From Mesorhizobium loti (lineage in GTDB: Bacteria; Pseudomonadota; Alphaproteobacteria; Rhizobiales; Rhizobiaceae): DNA of 64,000 nt. Shown piece after piece: positions 35,474 to 43,063 of the stretch (position 1 is the first letter of the stretch; each line of letters opens with the position of its first letter). A program made the translations under genes and the position numbers. The stretch is taken from assembly GCA_002356515.1 (NCBI GenBank), contig AP017605.1:7487020-7551019 (forward strand), read 5' to 3'. The notes below the pieces were generated by a model. The model worked only from the letters and a program-made list of their open reading frames with translations. It searched no databases and was not told where the DNA came from.

Positions 35474-36166
35474 TCACGCTTCGCCGGCACGCGCCGCTTC
35501 GATAATAATGTCGACGACGGCATCGGGCGCGGTGACCATCGCCGTGTGGTCCGCCGGTTGCACACGCGTCATGGCGTTCATGCGCCTGGCCATGAAATGC
35601 TGCGTCTCGGCAACGATCATGCGGTCCTGCTCGGCAATCAAAAACCAGGCCGGCCGGTCCTTCCACGACGGTCGCGGCATCGGCACGGTGATGCAGGCCG
35701 GCGAGATTGGCCGCTGGACTGCCTGCAGCACCGCCAGTTCGTCCGCCGAGGCGTTCTGGGCAAAGGCGGAATCAAAGGCACTGTCCGGCAGGTGGATCAG
35801 GCCATGATCGTCCGGCGCGAGCTTGGGCGCCTTGGCATGCGGCGTTGTGCGGTAGAACACGTCCGCCACGGTCTCGCCTTCGTCGGGCGCAAGGGCGGCG
35901 ACATAGACAAGCGCCTTCACCTTGTCGCTGCGTGTCGCCCCGATCACCTCGCCGGCATAGGCATGGCCGGCAAGCACGACAGGCCCGGCGACGCGCTCCA
36001 GCGTCCGGTCGAGTGCCGCCACATCGTCCGCGAACGACGTCAGCGGCAGCGGCGCGGCAACCACGTTGAAACCCTGCGCCACGAGCGGCGCGATCACTTT
36101 GGCCCAGCTCGAGCCGTCCGCCCAGGCGCCATGGACGAGCACAACACTGACATCGTTCGAGGGCAT
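35474..36166 (-). CDS. alpha/beta hydrolase with Ala at the nucleophile position, 230 aa
   Basis: Small esterase-like protein of the EstC/pyrethroid-hydrolase-like group: VVLVHGAWADGSSW start, PLTSFADDVAALDRTL, then the nucleophile elbow LAGHAYAGEVI in place of GHSYGG. The expected nucleophile Ser is Ala69 (codon GCC). The acid Asp181 (EQDRM) and His207 (ADHTAMV) are still present. Either the protein uses another mechanism, as in some non-canonical relatives, or it is not catalytic. A MPSNDVSVVLVHG start and GGAGATGCC upstream support the ATG at 36166. Confidence 0.8.
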   Translation of the reverse strand: MPSNDVSVVLVHGAWADGSSWAKVIAPLVAQGFNVVAAPLPLTSFADDVAALDRTLERVAGPVVLAGHAYAGEVIGATRSDKVKALVYVAALAPDEGETVADVFYRTTPHAKAPKLAPDDHGLIHLPDSAFDSAFAQNASADELAVLQAVQRPISPACITVPMPRPSWKDRPAWFLIAEQDRMIVAETQHFMARRMNAMTRVQPADHTAMVTAPDAVVDIIIEAARAGEA

Positions 36167-36196
36167 CGCGGCATCTCCTTCCGGATTGAATTGACT

Positions 36197-36269
36197 AGTA
36201 ACCTGTTAAAGCTGTCAGAAAGGGTTACTGGATATGAACGTAACTTGTCAACCGGCCTCGAAAGGGTTA
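36197..36269. promoter_or_regulatory. three GGGTTA-type half-sites between divergent genes
   Basis: AGTAACC (36197-36203) is inverted relative to GGTTACT (36233-36239), and the direct repeat GAAAGGGTTA occurs at 36228-36237 and 36260-36269. They fill the gap between the hydrolase gene and the CGNR gene, so they are probably binding sites of that regulator. Confidence 0.5.
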
Positions 36270-36323
36270 TCACCGATTTGTGTTTAGAGCGCTCGGCGGG
36301 ATCGACGCGCGATTGGAGTTACG

Positions 36324-36959
36324 ATGACCCCTGCGATCTTTGTCGGTGACGCGCTCGGCCTGGATTTCCTCAATTCGATCGCAACGCCGGTCGATACCCC
36401 TGTCGATTGGATCAAGGACGGCGAGGGGTTGCTGGATTGGGTCGAACAGGCGCGGCTGGCGCCGCCCGAGGCGCTCGACAGCGTTCGCACGCACGCTCTG
36501 CCGGGCGAACTCGATAAGGTGGCCGATCGGGCAAGGCATCTCAGGGAGTGGTTCCGCGGGTTCGTACGCGAACACAAGGGGCGTCCGCTGGTCGCCCAGG
36601 ATCTTGCGCAATTGGAGCCGCTCAATCGCCTGCTCGACCGCGACGAGATCTTTACCCGGATCGCCCCCGTCCTTGCCGGTAAAGACATGCCTGCGGGTAG
36701 CGAAATCCCTTTTCAGCTTCAGACGGATCGCAAGTGGCGCACGCCCGAGGCGCTTCTGCTGCCGATCGGCGAAGCGCTGGCGCGGTTCGTCTGCAGCGAG
36801 GATTTCTCACATGTGAAAGCCTGCGAGGGCCCAGCCTGCACGCTGCTTTTCGTCGACCACACGCGCGGCCATCGGCGCCGCTGGTGCAGCATGGCGCAGT
36901 GCGGCAACCGGGCAAAACAGGCCGCGCATCGTCACCGCGTCAAAGCGCATCACGATTAG
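36324..36959 (+). CDS. CGNR zinc-finger/ABATE-domain protein, 211 aa
   Basis: N-terminal ABATE domain (stress-induced transcription regulator type) beginning AIFVGDALGLDFLNSIATPV, then a C-terminal CGNR zinc finger: CEGPACTLLFVDHTRGHRRR, WCSMAQCGNRAKQAAHRHR. The four cysteines (CEGPAC and C-x4-CGNR) coordinate zinc, and the basic tail probably contacts DNA. It is divergent from the hydrolase gene set and so is its likely regulator. The ATG at 36324 gives MTPAIFVGDA with a normal length. Confidence 0.88.
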   Translation: MTPAIFVGDALGLDFLNSIATPVDTPVDWIKDGEGLLDWVEQARLAPPEALDSVRTHALPGELDKVADRARHLREWFRGFVREHKGRPLVAQDLAQLEPLNRLLDRDEIFTRIAPVLAGKDMPAGSEIPFQLQTDRKWRTPEALLLPIGEALARFVCSEDFSHVKACEGPACTLLFVDHTRGHRRRWCSMAQCGNRAKQAAHRHRVKAHHD

Positions 36960-36997
36960 CCGCGCCGGCTCCTGCAAGATTGGACCGACGCCGTGAG

Positions 36998-37022
36998 GGC
37001 TGGCGGCTCTACGCCGCCAGCC
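36998..37022. terminator. hairpin between convergent genes
   Basis: GGCTGGCGGC (36998-37007) and GCCGCCAGCC (37013-37022) form a perfect ten-base stem with a five-base loop between the stop codons of the CGNR gene and the cupredoxin gene. It has no T-run on either side, so termination would be partial or rho-assisted. Confidence 0.5.
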
Positions 37023-37031
37023 GCAAGCGCA

Positions 37032-37355
37032 TCACGGCGCCACGTTCACATGACCCTTCATGTTGGGGTGGAAGCGGCAGAAATAGTCGACCGCTCCCGC
37101 CGCCTTCAATGTCAGGCTCGCCGCTTTCTTCGGCGGGATCATCACTTCCCAGCCGCCCTTCACGGTGGCCGTGTGGGCAATCACGTCCTTGTTCACCCAC
37201 TCGATCGTGTCGCCGACCTTCGCCTCGACGGTCGCCGGCGAAAAGACCAGCTTGTCGATGGTGACCTCTATCGTAGCGGCCGCCGCCGGCGCCGCTGTAA
37301 GCATCAGCGCCAGGGCGGCCAACCGCGACGGATGGATCAAGGCGCTCGCTTTCAT
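37032..37355 (-). CDS. exported cupredoxin (plastocyanin/amicyanin-like), 107 aa
   Basis: Signal peptide ending about residue 27 (ALMLTAAPAAAA), then a blue-copper domain. Type-1 copper ligands are His61 in VIAHTATV, and Cys93, His96 and Met99 in YFCRFHPNMKG, a short ligand loop of the amicyanin kind. It should carry electrons in the periplasm. Its start overlaps the stop of the DUF4142 gene (ATGA), so the two are translated together and come under the ECF-type promoter upstream. A physiological partner is not visible. Confidence 0.9.
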   Translation of the reverse strand: MKASALIHPSRLAALALMLTAAPAAAATIEVTIDKLVFSPATVEAKVGDTIEWVNKDVIAHTATVKGGWEVMIPPKKAASLTLKAAGAVDYFCRFHPNMKGHVNVAP

Positions 37356-37876
37356 TTCAGCATGCCGGCGACATGTTCGGCGTGCTGCTCATGCCCCTGG
37401 AAGATCTTGAGGCCGGTCTCGAGCAGGCTTTTTAGCTCGGCATTGCTGGCCGAGGGGATGAGCAGCGTTTCGAGCGCGCCGTTGACCTGCTTGTGATAGG
37501 CGACCTCGTTCTCGATATAGGCCTTGTCGAAAGCCGCGCCCTTCAGCTTGGCGAGCTTGGCACGTTCTTCTTCCGCCGCCTTGCTCAGTGCCTGGCTGGT
37601 GGCGTTGTCCTCGGGCTTCACCTTGAGCTTCTTGACCAGGTCGAGCGCCTGCTTGTTCACCGCCTCATGGTCGCGCTCCATGTCCTTGGCGAAGGCAATG
37701 ACCTCCTTGTTCTTCGATGTCTTGATCGCCAGCTTGGCCGCCTCGATGTCGAGGACGCCGGCTGTGTAGGCGATGTGGGCGATCTGCGGATCGGTCGGCT
37801 TGTCCGCGGCTTGCGCGAAAGGGGCGGCGCTGACGAAAAGCAGGGCGGCAAGGCCGGCGGTATATCGGGTGAACAT
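37352..37876 (-). CDS. DUF4142 exported protein, 174 aa
   Basis: Signal peptide MFTRYTAGLAALLFVSAAPF ending AQAA, then a helical ferritin-like domain with AYTAGVLDIEAAKLAIKTS, VIAFAKDMERDHEAVNKQ and AYHKQVNGALETLLIP; the repeated His residues and helix spacing are as in DUF4142. The domain resembles DUF305/ferritin-like bundles and may bind metal. GAAGGAGGATGCC gives a strong ribosome binding site before the ATG at 37876. It is coupled to the cupredoxin downstream and preceded by a predicted sigma-factor-dependent promoter. Confidence 0.9.
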   Translation of the reverse strand: MFTRYTAGLAALLFVSAAPFAQAADKPTDPQIAHIAYTAGVLDIEAAKLAIKTSKNKEVIAFAKDMERDHEAVNKQALDLVKKLKVKPEDNATSQALSKAAEEERAKLAKLKGAAFDKAYIENEVAYHKQVNGALETLLIPSASNAELKSLLETGLKIFQGHEQHAEHVAGMLK

Positions 37877-37937
37877 GGCATCCTCCTTCGCCCGGCTGCG
37901 AGGAAGCGCCGGGGCTTACATTTTCAGTTGACGCTGA

Positions 37938-37965
37938 TTGGATGCGCGGCCGGGAGAAACGTTCC
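37938..37965 (-). promoter_or_regulatory. ECF-type promoter of DUF4142-cupredoxin operon
   Basis: On the minus strand GGAAC (37965-37961) and CATCCAA (37944-37938) are separated by 16 bases, 62 bases before the DUF4142 start. The same two boxes with the same 16-base spacing stand before the adjacent sigma factor gene. Confidence 0.7.
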
Positions 37966-37982
37966 CGAAAATCAGAACAGGA

Positions 37983-38669
37983 TCATTCGAAACCCAGCCG
38001 TCCCATCACGGCCTTGGTCAGCCGCTCGCAACGGCGGCCGGCGAAGGGGAAGGCGTCGAGCAGCACCGGGCCGATCTCGTCGTCCAGCGCCTTGCGCAAC
38101 AGGCTGCGCGCCCGGTGCAGCCTTGTCTTGACGGTCTCCGGCCGCAGGTCGAGCAGATCGGCGGTTTCCTCCATGCTCAGGCCCTCGATGACGCGGGCCA
38201 CGAAGACCATGCGGTAGATTTCGGGCAGGCTGTCGGTCGCCCGTTCGACAAGTGCGAGAATCTGCCGCTGCGCCATCGTCCGCTCCGGGTCGTCGCTGGG
38301 ATTGAGGGGAAAGCGGATGATCTGCGCTTCCGGGTTTTCGGGCATCGCCACGGTGTGGCGCCTCTTGCGCAGGCGGCCGAGCGCTTCGTTGATGACGATG
38401 CGCGACAGCCAGGTGGCGAGCGAGGCATCGCCGCGAAATGTGGCGAGGCCGGCGAAAGCGCGGACATAAGCCTCCTGGACGACGTCCTCGGCTTCGGCGT
38501 CGTTGCGCAATATGCCGCGCGCTATGCGGTAGAGCCTCTGGTTGTATGTCTTGATGACGGTGCGGAAGGCGCCCGCGTCGCGCGCCAGTGCTCGCTGTAC
38601 AAGCAGCAGGTCGGCGGAGAAGGCCTCGACCACTTCACGCCTTTTGACGGGCATTGCGAGCTTGCTCAT
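37983..38669 (-). CDS. ECF RNA polymerase sigma factor, 228 aa
   Basis: Sigma region 2 is RLYRIARGILRNDAEAEDVV with QEAYVRAFAGLATFRGDASL, and region 4 is LPEIYRMVFVARVIEGLSME followed by TADLLDLRPETVKTRLHRAR. After region 4 a short C-terminal tail (FPFAGRRCERLTKAVMG) is present, as in some ECF groups with a redox-type F-x-G-x-R-C motif. No adjacent anti-sigma factor is encoded, which is unusual; the tail may have that role. Start ATG at 38669 chosen; a second ATG 15 bases downstream is possible. A matching promoter upstream indicates autoregulation. Confidence 0.92.
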   Translation of the reverse strand: MSKLAMPVKRREVVEAFSADLLLVQRALARDAGAFRTVIKTYNQRLYRIARGILRNDAEAEDVVQEAYVRAFAGLATFRGDASLATWLSRIVINEALGRLRKRRHTVAMPENPEAQIIRFPLNPSDDPERTMAQRQILALVERATDSLPEIYRMVFVARVIEGLSMEETADLLDLRPETVKTRLHRARSLLRKALDDEIGPVLLDAFPFAGRRCERLTKAVMGRLGFE

Positions 38670-38706
38670 CGCGACCGGATCTCCCGAACAGACGCTTGAC
38701 TGCACG

Positions 38707-38734
38707 TTGGATGCACCTGCCGGAAAAAGGTTCC
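38707..38734 (-). promoter_or_regulatory. ECF-type promoter of the sigma factor gene
   Basis: GGAAC (38734-38730) and CATCCAA (38713-38707) on the minus strand are separated by 16 bases, 38 bases before the sigma start at 38669. The boxes and spacing are identical to those before the DUF4142 gene. Confidence 0.7.
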
Positions 38735-38762
38735 CGGATTTCGGCAACCTGGCTTCGCTATT

Positions 38763-39842
38763 CTAAGCCGCCGCCAGTCCCTTGTCTGCGGCCTGCACGC
38801 GTGCGGCCGCCGCCAGAAGATCGGTCTGCGTGATCAGGCCGAGAATGCGCCGCTCGCCATCGACGATGACCACGGCATGGCTGCGGCCGTCGGTCAGAAT
38901 GGGAAGCAGGCTCATCGCCGGCGTGTCGGGCGAGGCGGTGCCGGCCTTCGACATCACGCCCTTCACCGTATCGATGGCCTTCGTCAGTTCGCGCAGGCCA
39001 ACGGCGCCGACCAGCCGGGCATCCGCGTCGACCACCGGCAAGGTGCGGATATTGTGATCGAGCAGCTGCCGGCGCGCCTCGTCGACGGTGGCCTGCTCTG
39101 GCACCGAAATCACGTCACAGGACATGATGTCCTGGCACAGCAGGGTCCGGTGCGAGCGCACCATGGCCTGCAGTTCGACTTGTCTCAACAGCCGTTCGAG
39201 GTCGTTGCGGTCGATGTCGAAGGTTTCGTCGAGCGTGGTCAGCGCCGCGTCGATATCCTCGGGCCGGAAGCCGACGCGCTGCTGCGCCGGCGGATCGGCG
39301 GTCCCGTGACTGTTGGCGGCGGATGCGGCGACATGCGGGTAGTTGCGCCGCGCCAGCCTGTGGAAAAGGAAACCCAGGGTGACCAGGATGATCGAGTTCA
39401 ACGCGACTGGCACGAAGGGAAACAGGAAGCCCGCGCTGACAACGGCAGGTCCGCCAAGCACTCCCGTCAACGCCGCCGCGCCGCCTGGCGGATGCAGGCA
39501 GCGCGTGAACGACATCGCCGCGATGGCGAGCGCCACGGCAAGGCCAGAGGCAAATACAGGATCATGGATGAAATGCGCCACGGTCACGCCTACCAGCGCC
39601 GATATGGAATTGCCGCCGATGATCGACCAGGGCTGCGCCAACGGGCTCGCGGGCACGGCGAAGAGAAGCACGGCGGAGGCGCCCATCGGCGCCACCAGCA
39701 GGGCCACATGCGGGCCGCCGCCCATCGCCAGCCCGCTGATCACGCCGGTCAGCGCGATGCCGATCGTGGCGCCGATGCAGGCAAGCAACCGCTCGCGCAG
39801 CGTCGCGCCGGCAAGGATGGGGACAAAAAGGCGAAAGGCCAT
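38763..39842 (-). CDS. HPP-family membrane protein with CBS pair, 359 aa
   Basis: An N-terminal HPP domain with four or so transmembrane helices, including the family motif RCLHPPGGAAALTGVLGGP, followed by a cytoplasmic linker and two CBS motifs (MSCDVISVPEQATVDEARRQ and LPILTDGRSHAVVIVDGERR, ending GLITQTDLLAAA). CBS pairs sense adenosine nucleotides. HPP proteins of cyanobacteria move nitrite; the function here is unknown. The ATG at 39842 is preferred because MAFRLFVPILAGATLRERL gives the normal start, and the longer frame adds unrelated sequence. It lies upstream of the sigma factor gene on the same strand. Confidence 0.88.
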   Translation of the reverse strand: MAFRLFVPILAGATLRERLLACIGATIGIALTGVISGLAMGGGPHVALLVAPMGASAVLLFAVPASPLAQPWSIIGGNSISALVGVTVAHFIHDPVFASGLAVALAIAAMSFTRCLHPPGGAAALTGVLGGPAVVSAGFLFPFVPVALNSIILVTLGFLFHRLARRNYPHVAASAANSHGTADPPAQQRVGFRPEDIDAALTTLDETFDIDRNDLERLLRQVELQAMVRSHRTLLCQDIMSCDVISVPEQATVDEARRQLLDHNIRTLPVVDADARLVGAVGLRELTKAIDTVKGVMSKAGTASPDTPAMSLLPILTDGRSHAVVIVDGERRILGLITQTDLLAAAARVQAADKGLAAA

Positions 39843-40066
39843 GGCAAGCTTTGTTGGAAATGGATTGGTCGGGGATGCCGTGCAGCAGGCAATGCAGCCG
39901 AACCCACGGATTTGAAAGTCAAACAAATCCGCAAAGTCGCCGGCCAAGAGAATAATATTGCGCGCCACACCTCGCTGGGATGCCGCGAACGGCTCACACT
40001 TTGTCATCAGCGTCAGAGCCTTGCGGCCGTTTGCTGATTCCGTCCAGCAGTCAGCCGGCGCGCTGG

Positions 40067-41248
40067 TTAGGCTGTCGCTGCGGCCAGCCCACGCAAAATG
40101 TCGGCTTTTAGGTCGTCGACATCCTCAAGACCGATCTGTAGGCGGATCAACGGACCGTCATAGGGGCCTTTTGCAATGACACGGTCGCTGAGCCAGACCG
40201 GCACCGCGAGGCTCTCATAGCCGCCCCAGGAATAGCCGAGCCCGAAGATCTGCAGTGCGTCTAGAAAGGCATGCTGCTCCTTCTGGCCGCCGCCAGCCAT
40301 AACGAAGGAAAAGATACCGCTCGAACCGCAAAAATCGCGCTTCCACAAGTCGTAATCCGGGTGGCTGGGAAGGGCAGGGTGGAGCACGCGCGCCACGCCC
40401 TTCTGGCCTTCGAGCCACGATGCGATGGCAAGCGCGCTGCGCTGATGATGCTCCAGGCGCACGCCCATCGTGCGCAGGCCGCGCAGCACCTGGTAGACGT
40501 CGTCGGGTCCCGCGCAGCAGCCGAGCGTGCAGAAGCTCTCGTAGAGCTGCTTCCAGTGGCTCTCATTGGCCGAGACCGTGCCGAGCAGCACGTCGGAATG
40601 GCCGGCCGGATATTTCGTCGCCGCGTGGATGGAGATGTCGACGCCGTGGTCGAGCGGCCGGAAATAGAGCGGCGTCGCCCAAGTGTTGTCCATCATCACG
40701 ATGGCCCCGGCGGCATGCGCCGCCTTGGCGATCGCCGGTATATCCTGCACCTCGAATGTGTTGGAGGCCGGCGATTCCGTGAACACCACTTTGGTGTTGG
40801 GCTTGATCAAGGCAGCGATGCCTACGCCGATGCGGGGATCATAGTACTCGACCTCGACGCCGAGCCGCTTCAGCATCGTGTCGGCGAAATTACGGGTCGG
40901 ATGGTAGACGCTGTCGACGATCAGCAGATGATCGCCAGCCGATACGAAGGCGAGCAGCGGAATGGTCACCGCCGCCAGGCCCGATGGCACCACGATCGTG
41001 CCGGCGGATCCCTCCAGCGTGTCAATGGCATGGGCAAGGGCGTCCGTCGTCGGCGTACCGCGTGTGCCGTAAGTGTATTTCTGGTTGCGCGCCGCCATCG
41101 TCGCGGCATCGCGGAACAGCACCGTCGAGGCGTGTACGACAGGCGGATTGACGAAGCCGAAATAGTCGTGCGGGTTGTTGCCCGAATGGGCAAGCCGCGT
41201 GTTGATCCCCATTTTTCCGGAAACCTGCTCGTTGCCGTCCTTAGCCAT
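40067..41248 (-). CDS. metC: cystathionine beta-lyase, 393 aa
   Basis: Cys/Met-metabolism PLP enzyme of methionine synthesis: YTYGTRGTPTTDALAHAI, EGSAGTIVVPSGLAA, DNTWATPLYFRPLDHGVDIS (read as DNTWATP and HGVDIS) and the PLP lysine in HAATKYPAGHSDVLLG. The start MAKDGNEQVSGKMGINTRL at 41248 is used, though MGINTRL eleven codons later is possible. In Rhizobium leguminosarum metC lies next to aapJQMP, as here in divergent orientation. The enzyme cleaves cystathionine to homocysteine, pyruvate and ammonia. Confidence 0.9.
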   Translation of the reverse strand: MAKDGNEQVSGKMGINTRLAHSGNNPHDYFGFVNPPVVHASTVLFRDAATMAARNQKYTYGTRGTPTTDALAHAIDTLEGSAGTIVVPSGLAAVTIPLLAFVSAGDHLLIVDSVYHPTRNFADTMLKRLGVEVEYYDPRIGVGIAALIKPNTKVVFTESPASNTFEVQDIPAIAKAAHAAGAIVMMDNTWATPLYFRPLDHGVDISIHAATKYPAGHSDVLLGTVSANESHWKQLYESFCTLGCCAGPDDVYQVLRGLRTMGVRLEHHQRSALAIASWLEGQKGVARVLHPALPSHPDYDLWKRDFCGSSGIFSFVMAGGGQKEQHAFLDALQIFGLGYSWGGYESLAVPVWLSDRVIAKGPYDGPLIRLQIGLEDVDDLKADILRGLAAATA

Positions 41249-41454
41249 TCTTCGTCTTCGCCTTGTTTGACAAGGCGCTAGCCATAGTGCGGTGTCAGGG
41301 ACCGTGCAACCGCCCACCGTCCGCCAGGGATAGACTTCGAATATGCCAATTCTCCAGCGGACCGGCGTCGCCGTCAGGTCGTGAAACCGGCCGGTCAGAT
41401 GCGGCAGTGCGCAGGTGAGCAACCCGACACCTGGCCTAGCCTGCCGCCAAGGAA

Positions 41455-41586
41455 GGCCTGTGGATCGCCGGCATCGCCATCCTCGTTCTCCTGGAAAAGA
41501 CAGTCACGACCGGGCCGTTGATTCCGCGCATTTCCGGTGTGTTGATGGCGGCGGCCGGCGCCTGGCTCGTTTCTCGGGCGCTTTAA
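41455..41586 (+). pseudogene. C-terminal remnant of a DUF2182-like membrane protein
   Basis: In one frame 43 codons read GLWIAGIAILVLLEKTVTTG and then LIPRISGVLMAAAGAWLVSRAL before TAA. This resembles the last helix pair of DUF2182 predicted metal-binding membrane proteins (WIAALAILVLLEK-type sequence). Upstream in the same frame a TAG at 41437-41439 interrupts, and nothing earlier matches. It appears to be the end of a decayed gene between metC and the aap operon. Confidence 0.45.
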
Positions 41587-41972
41587 GAGCGCACGTCTGA
41601 TGACAGTCTTCGGGAGTGCCAATTCATTCCGTATCCAGATCAGTGACGCAACGCTGGTGTCAGGGATGGGTTTCGCCGCCGGCCCGCATTTGCGTTGAAT
41701 GCGCTTTGCCGACTTTATTCGCGCCGTGACTAAATTGCGGGCGTGTTTGTCTGCAATTCGGGCATTTCAGGCAATCGATTTTCAAACACGTTCGGATTCG
41801 GTCATTTTCCTTGACCTCACGAGAATTATCGCCTTCGATGCCGTTCGTGAATGGGAGGCGGCGCGTCGGTTACGATGTGGAATTCCGGGGAATGGGCTGG
41901 AATGGGAGCCGCGTTCACACGGGAAAAAGAATCAGGGTTTGCCTGAAAAACAGAGAAAAGGGTCTGTGGGTC
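41587..41972. other. upstream region of the aap operon
   Basis: No credible gene is seen in these 386 bases. A TTGACC at 41811-41816 is a possible -35 box, and the region 41870-41915 contains GGAATTCCGGGG and repeated GGAATGGG. No clear sigma-54 -24/-12 pair was found by eye. AAAAGGGTC lies about ten bases before the aapJ start. Confidence 0.3.
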
Positions 41973-43001
41973 ATGAAACATATTGCTATCGGCATTCTTG
42001 GCGCCGCTACGCTCGGGCTTATGGCGTCGGCCGCGTCGGCGACGACGCTCGACACCGTCAAGGCGAAGGGCTTCATCCAGTGCGGTGTCTCGACCGGTCT
42101 CGCCGGCTTCTCGGCGCCGGACGACAAGGGCGATTGGCAAGGCATCGATGCGGATTTCTGCCGCGCTGTCGCGGCCGCCGTCTTCGGTGACGGCACCAAG
42201 GTCAAGTTCACGCCGCTCAGCGCCAAGGAGCGCTTCACCGCGCTGCAGTCCGGCGAGGTCGACATCCTGTCGCGCAACACCACTTGGACCATCAACCGCG
42301 ACACCGCACTTGGCCTGAATTTCGTCGGCACGACCTACTATGACGGCCAGGGCTTCATGATCAACGCCAAGAAGCTGCCGGGCGTCAATTCGGCCCTCCA
42401 GCTCTCGGGCGCTGCCGTCTGCGTACAGAGCGGCACCACCACCGAGCTCAACCTCGCCGACTACTTCAAGGCGAACAAGATGGAGTACAATCCGGTCGTC
42501 TTCGAAAAGCTCGAAGAGGTCAACGCCGCCTATGACGCCGGCCGCTGCGACGTCTACACCACCGACCAGTCGGGCCTTTACGGTATCCGCCTGACGCTGG
42601 GCGCGCCGGCCGATCACGTCGTGCTGCCCGAGATCATCTCGAAAGAGCCGCTCGGTCCGGCGGTGCGCCAGGGCGACGACCAGTGGTACCACATCGTCAA
42701 GTGGACCTATTTCGCGCTGCTCGACGCCGAGGAGCTCGGCATCACCAAGGCCAATGTCGACGAGATGAAGAATTCCCCCAGCCCAGAGATCAAGCGCGTG
42801 CTCGGCCAGGAAGCCGACACCAAGATCGGCACCGATCTCGGCGTCTCCAACGACTGGGTCGTCAACATCGTCAAGGCCGTCGGCAACTACGGCGAAATGT
42901 TCGACCGCAATGTCGGCTCGGGCAGCCCGCTCAAGATCGCGCGCGGCATCAATGCGCTGTGGACCAAGGGCGGCCTGCAATACGCTCCGCCGATCCGCTG
43001 A
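41973..43001 (+). CDS. aapJ: general L-amino acid ABC transporter, substrate-binding protein AapJ, 342 aa
   Basis: Periplasmic binding protein with signal peptide MKHIAIGILGAATLGLMASA ending ASATT. The mature start TLDTVKAKGFIQCGVSTGLA contains the lone Cys typical of AapJ, and FSAPDDKGDWQGIDADFCRA and LSRNTTWTINRDTALGLNFV are family hallmarks. It binds many L-amino acids. The gene is the first of aapJQMP and is separated from aapQ by a perfect palindrome. The ATG at 41973 begins the signal peptide; frames upstream do not encode a family sequence. Confidence 0.94.
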   Translation: MKHIAIGILGAATLGLMASAASATTLDTVKAKGFIQCGVSTGLAGFSAPDDKGDWQGIDADFCRAVAAAVFGDGTKVKFTPLSAKERFTALQSGEVDILSRNTTWTINRDTALGLNFVGTTYYDGQGFMINAKKLPGVNSALQLSGAAVCVQSGTTTELNLADYFKANKMEYNPVVFEKLEEVNAAYDAGRCDVYTTDQSGLYGIRLTLGAPADHVVLPEIISKEPLGPAVRQGDDQWYHIVKWTYFALLDAEELGITKANVDEMKNSPSPEIKRVLGQEADTKIGTDLGVSNDWVVNIVKAVGNYGEMFDRNVGSGSPLKIARGINALWTKGGLQYAPPIR

Positions 43002-43013
43002 CCGAAATGTGAT

Positions 43014-43039
43014 CCGGAAGGCAGATATCTGCCTTCCGG
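43014..43039 (+). terminator. 26-bp perfect palindrome after aapJ (attenuator)
   Basis: CCGGAAGGCAGAT and ATCTGCCTTCCGG are adjacent and fully complementary, followed by TTTCTCTTT. The hairpin is thirteen base pairs and lies twelve bases after the aapJ stop. It probably lets through only part of transcription or stabilises aapJ mRNA, giving excess binding protein. Confidence 0.75.
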
Positions 43040-43063
43040 TTTCTCTTTCCAGGGGACGGTGAC

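Noticed and set aside
41700..41972. Upstream extension of aapJ in frame
   Set aside because: The extra residues are not family-like and the signal peptide begins at the ATG at 41973.
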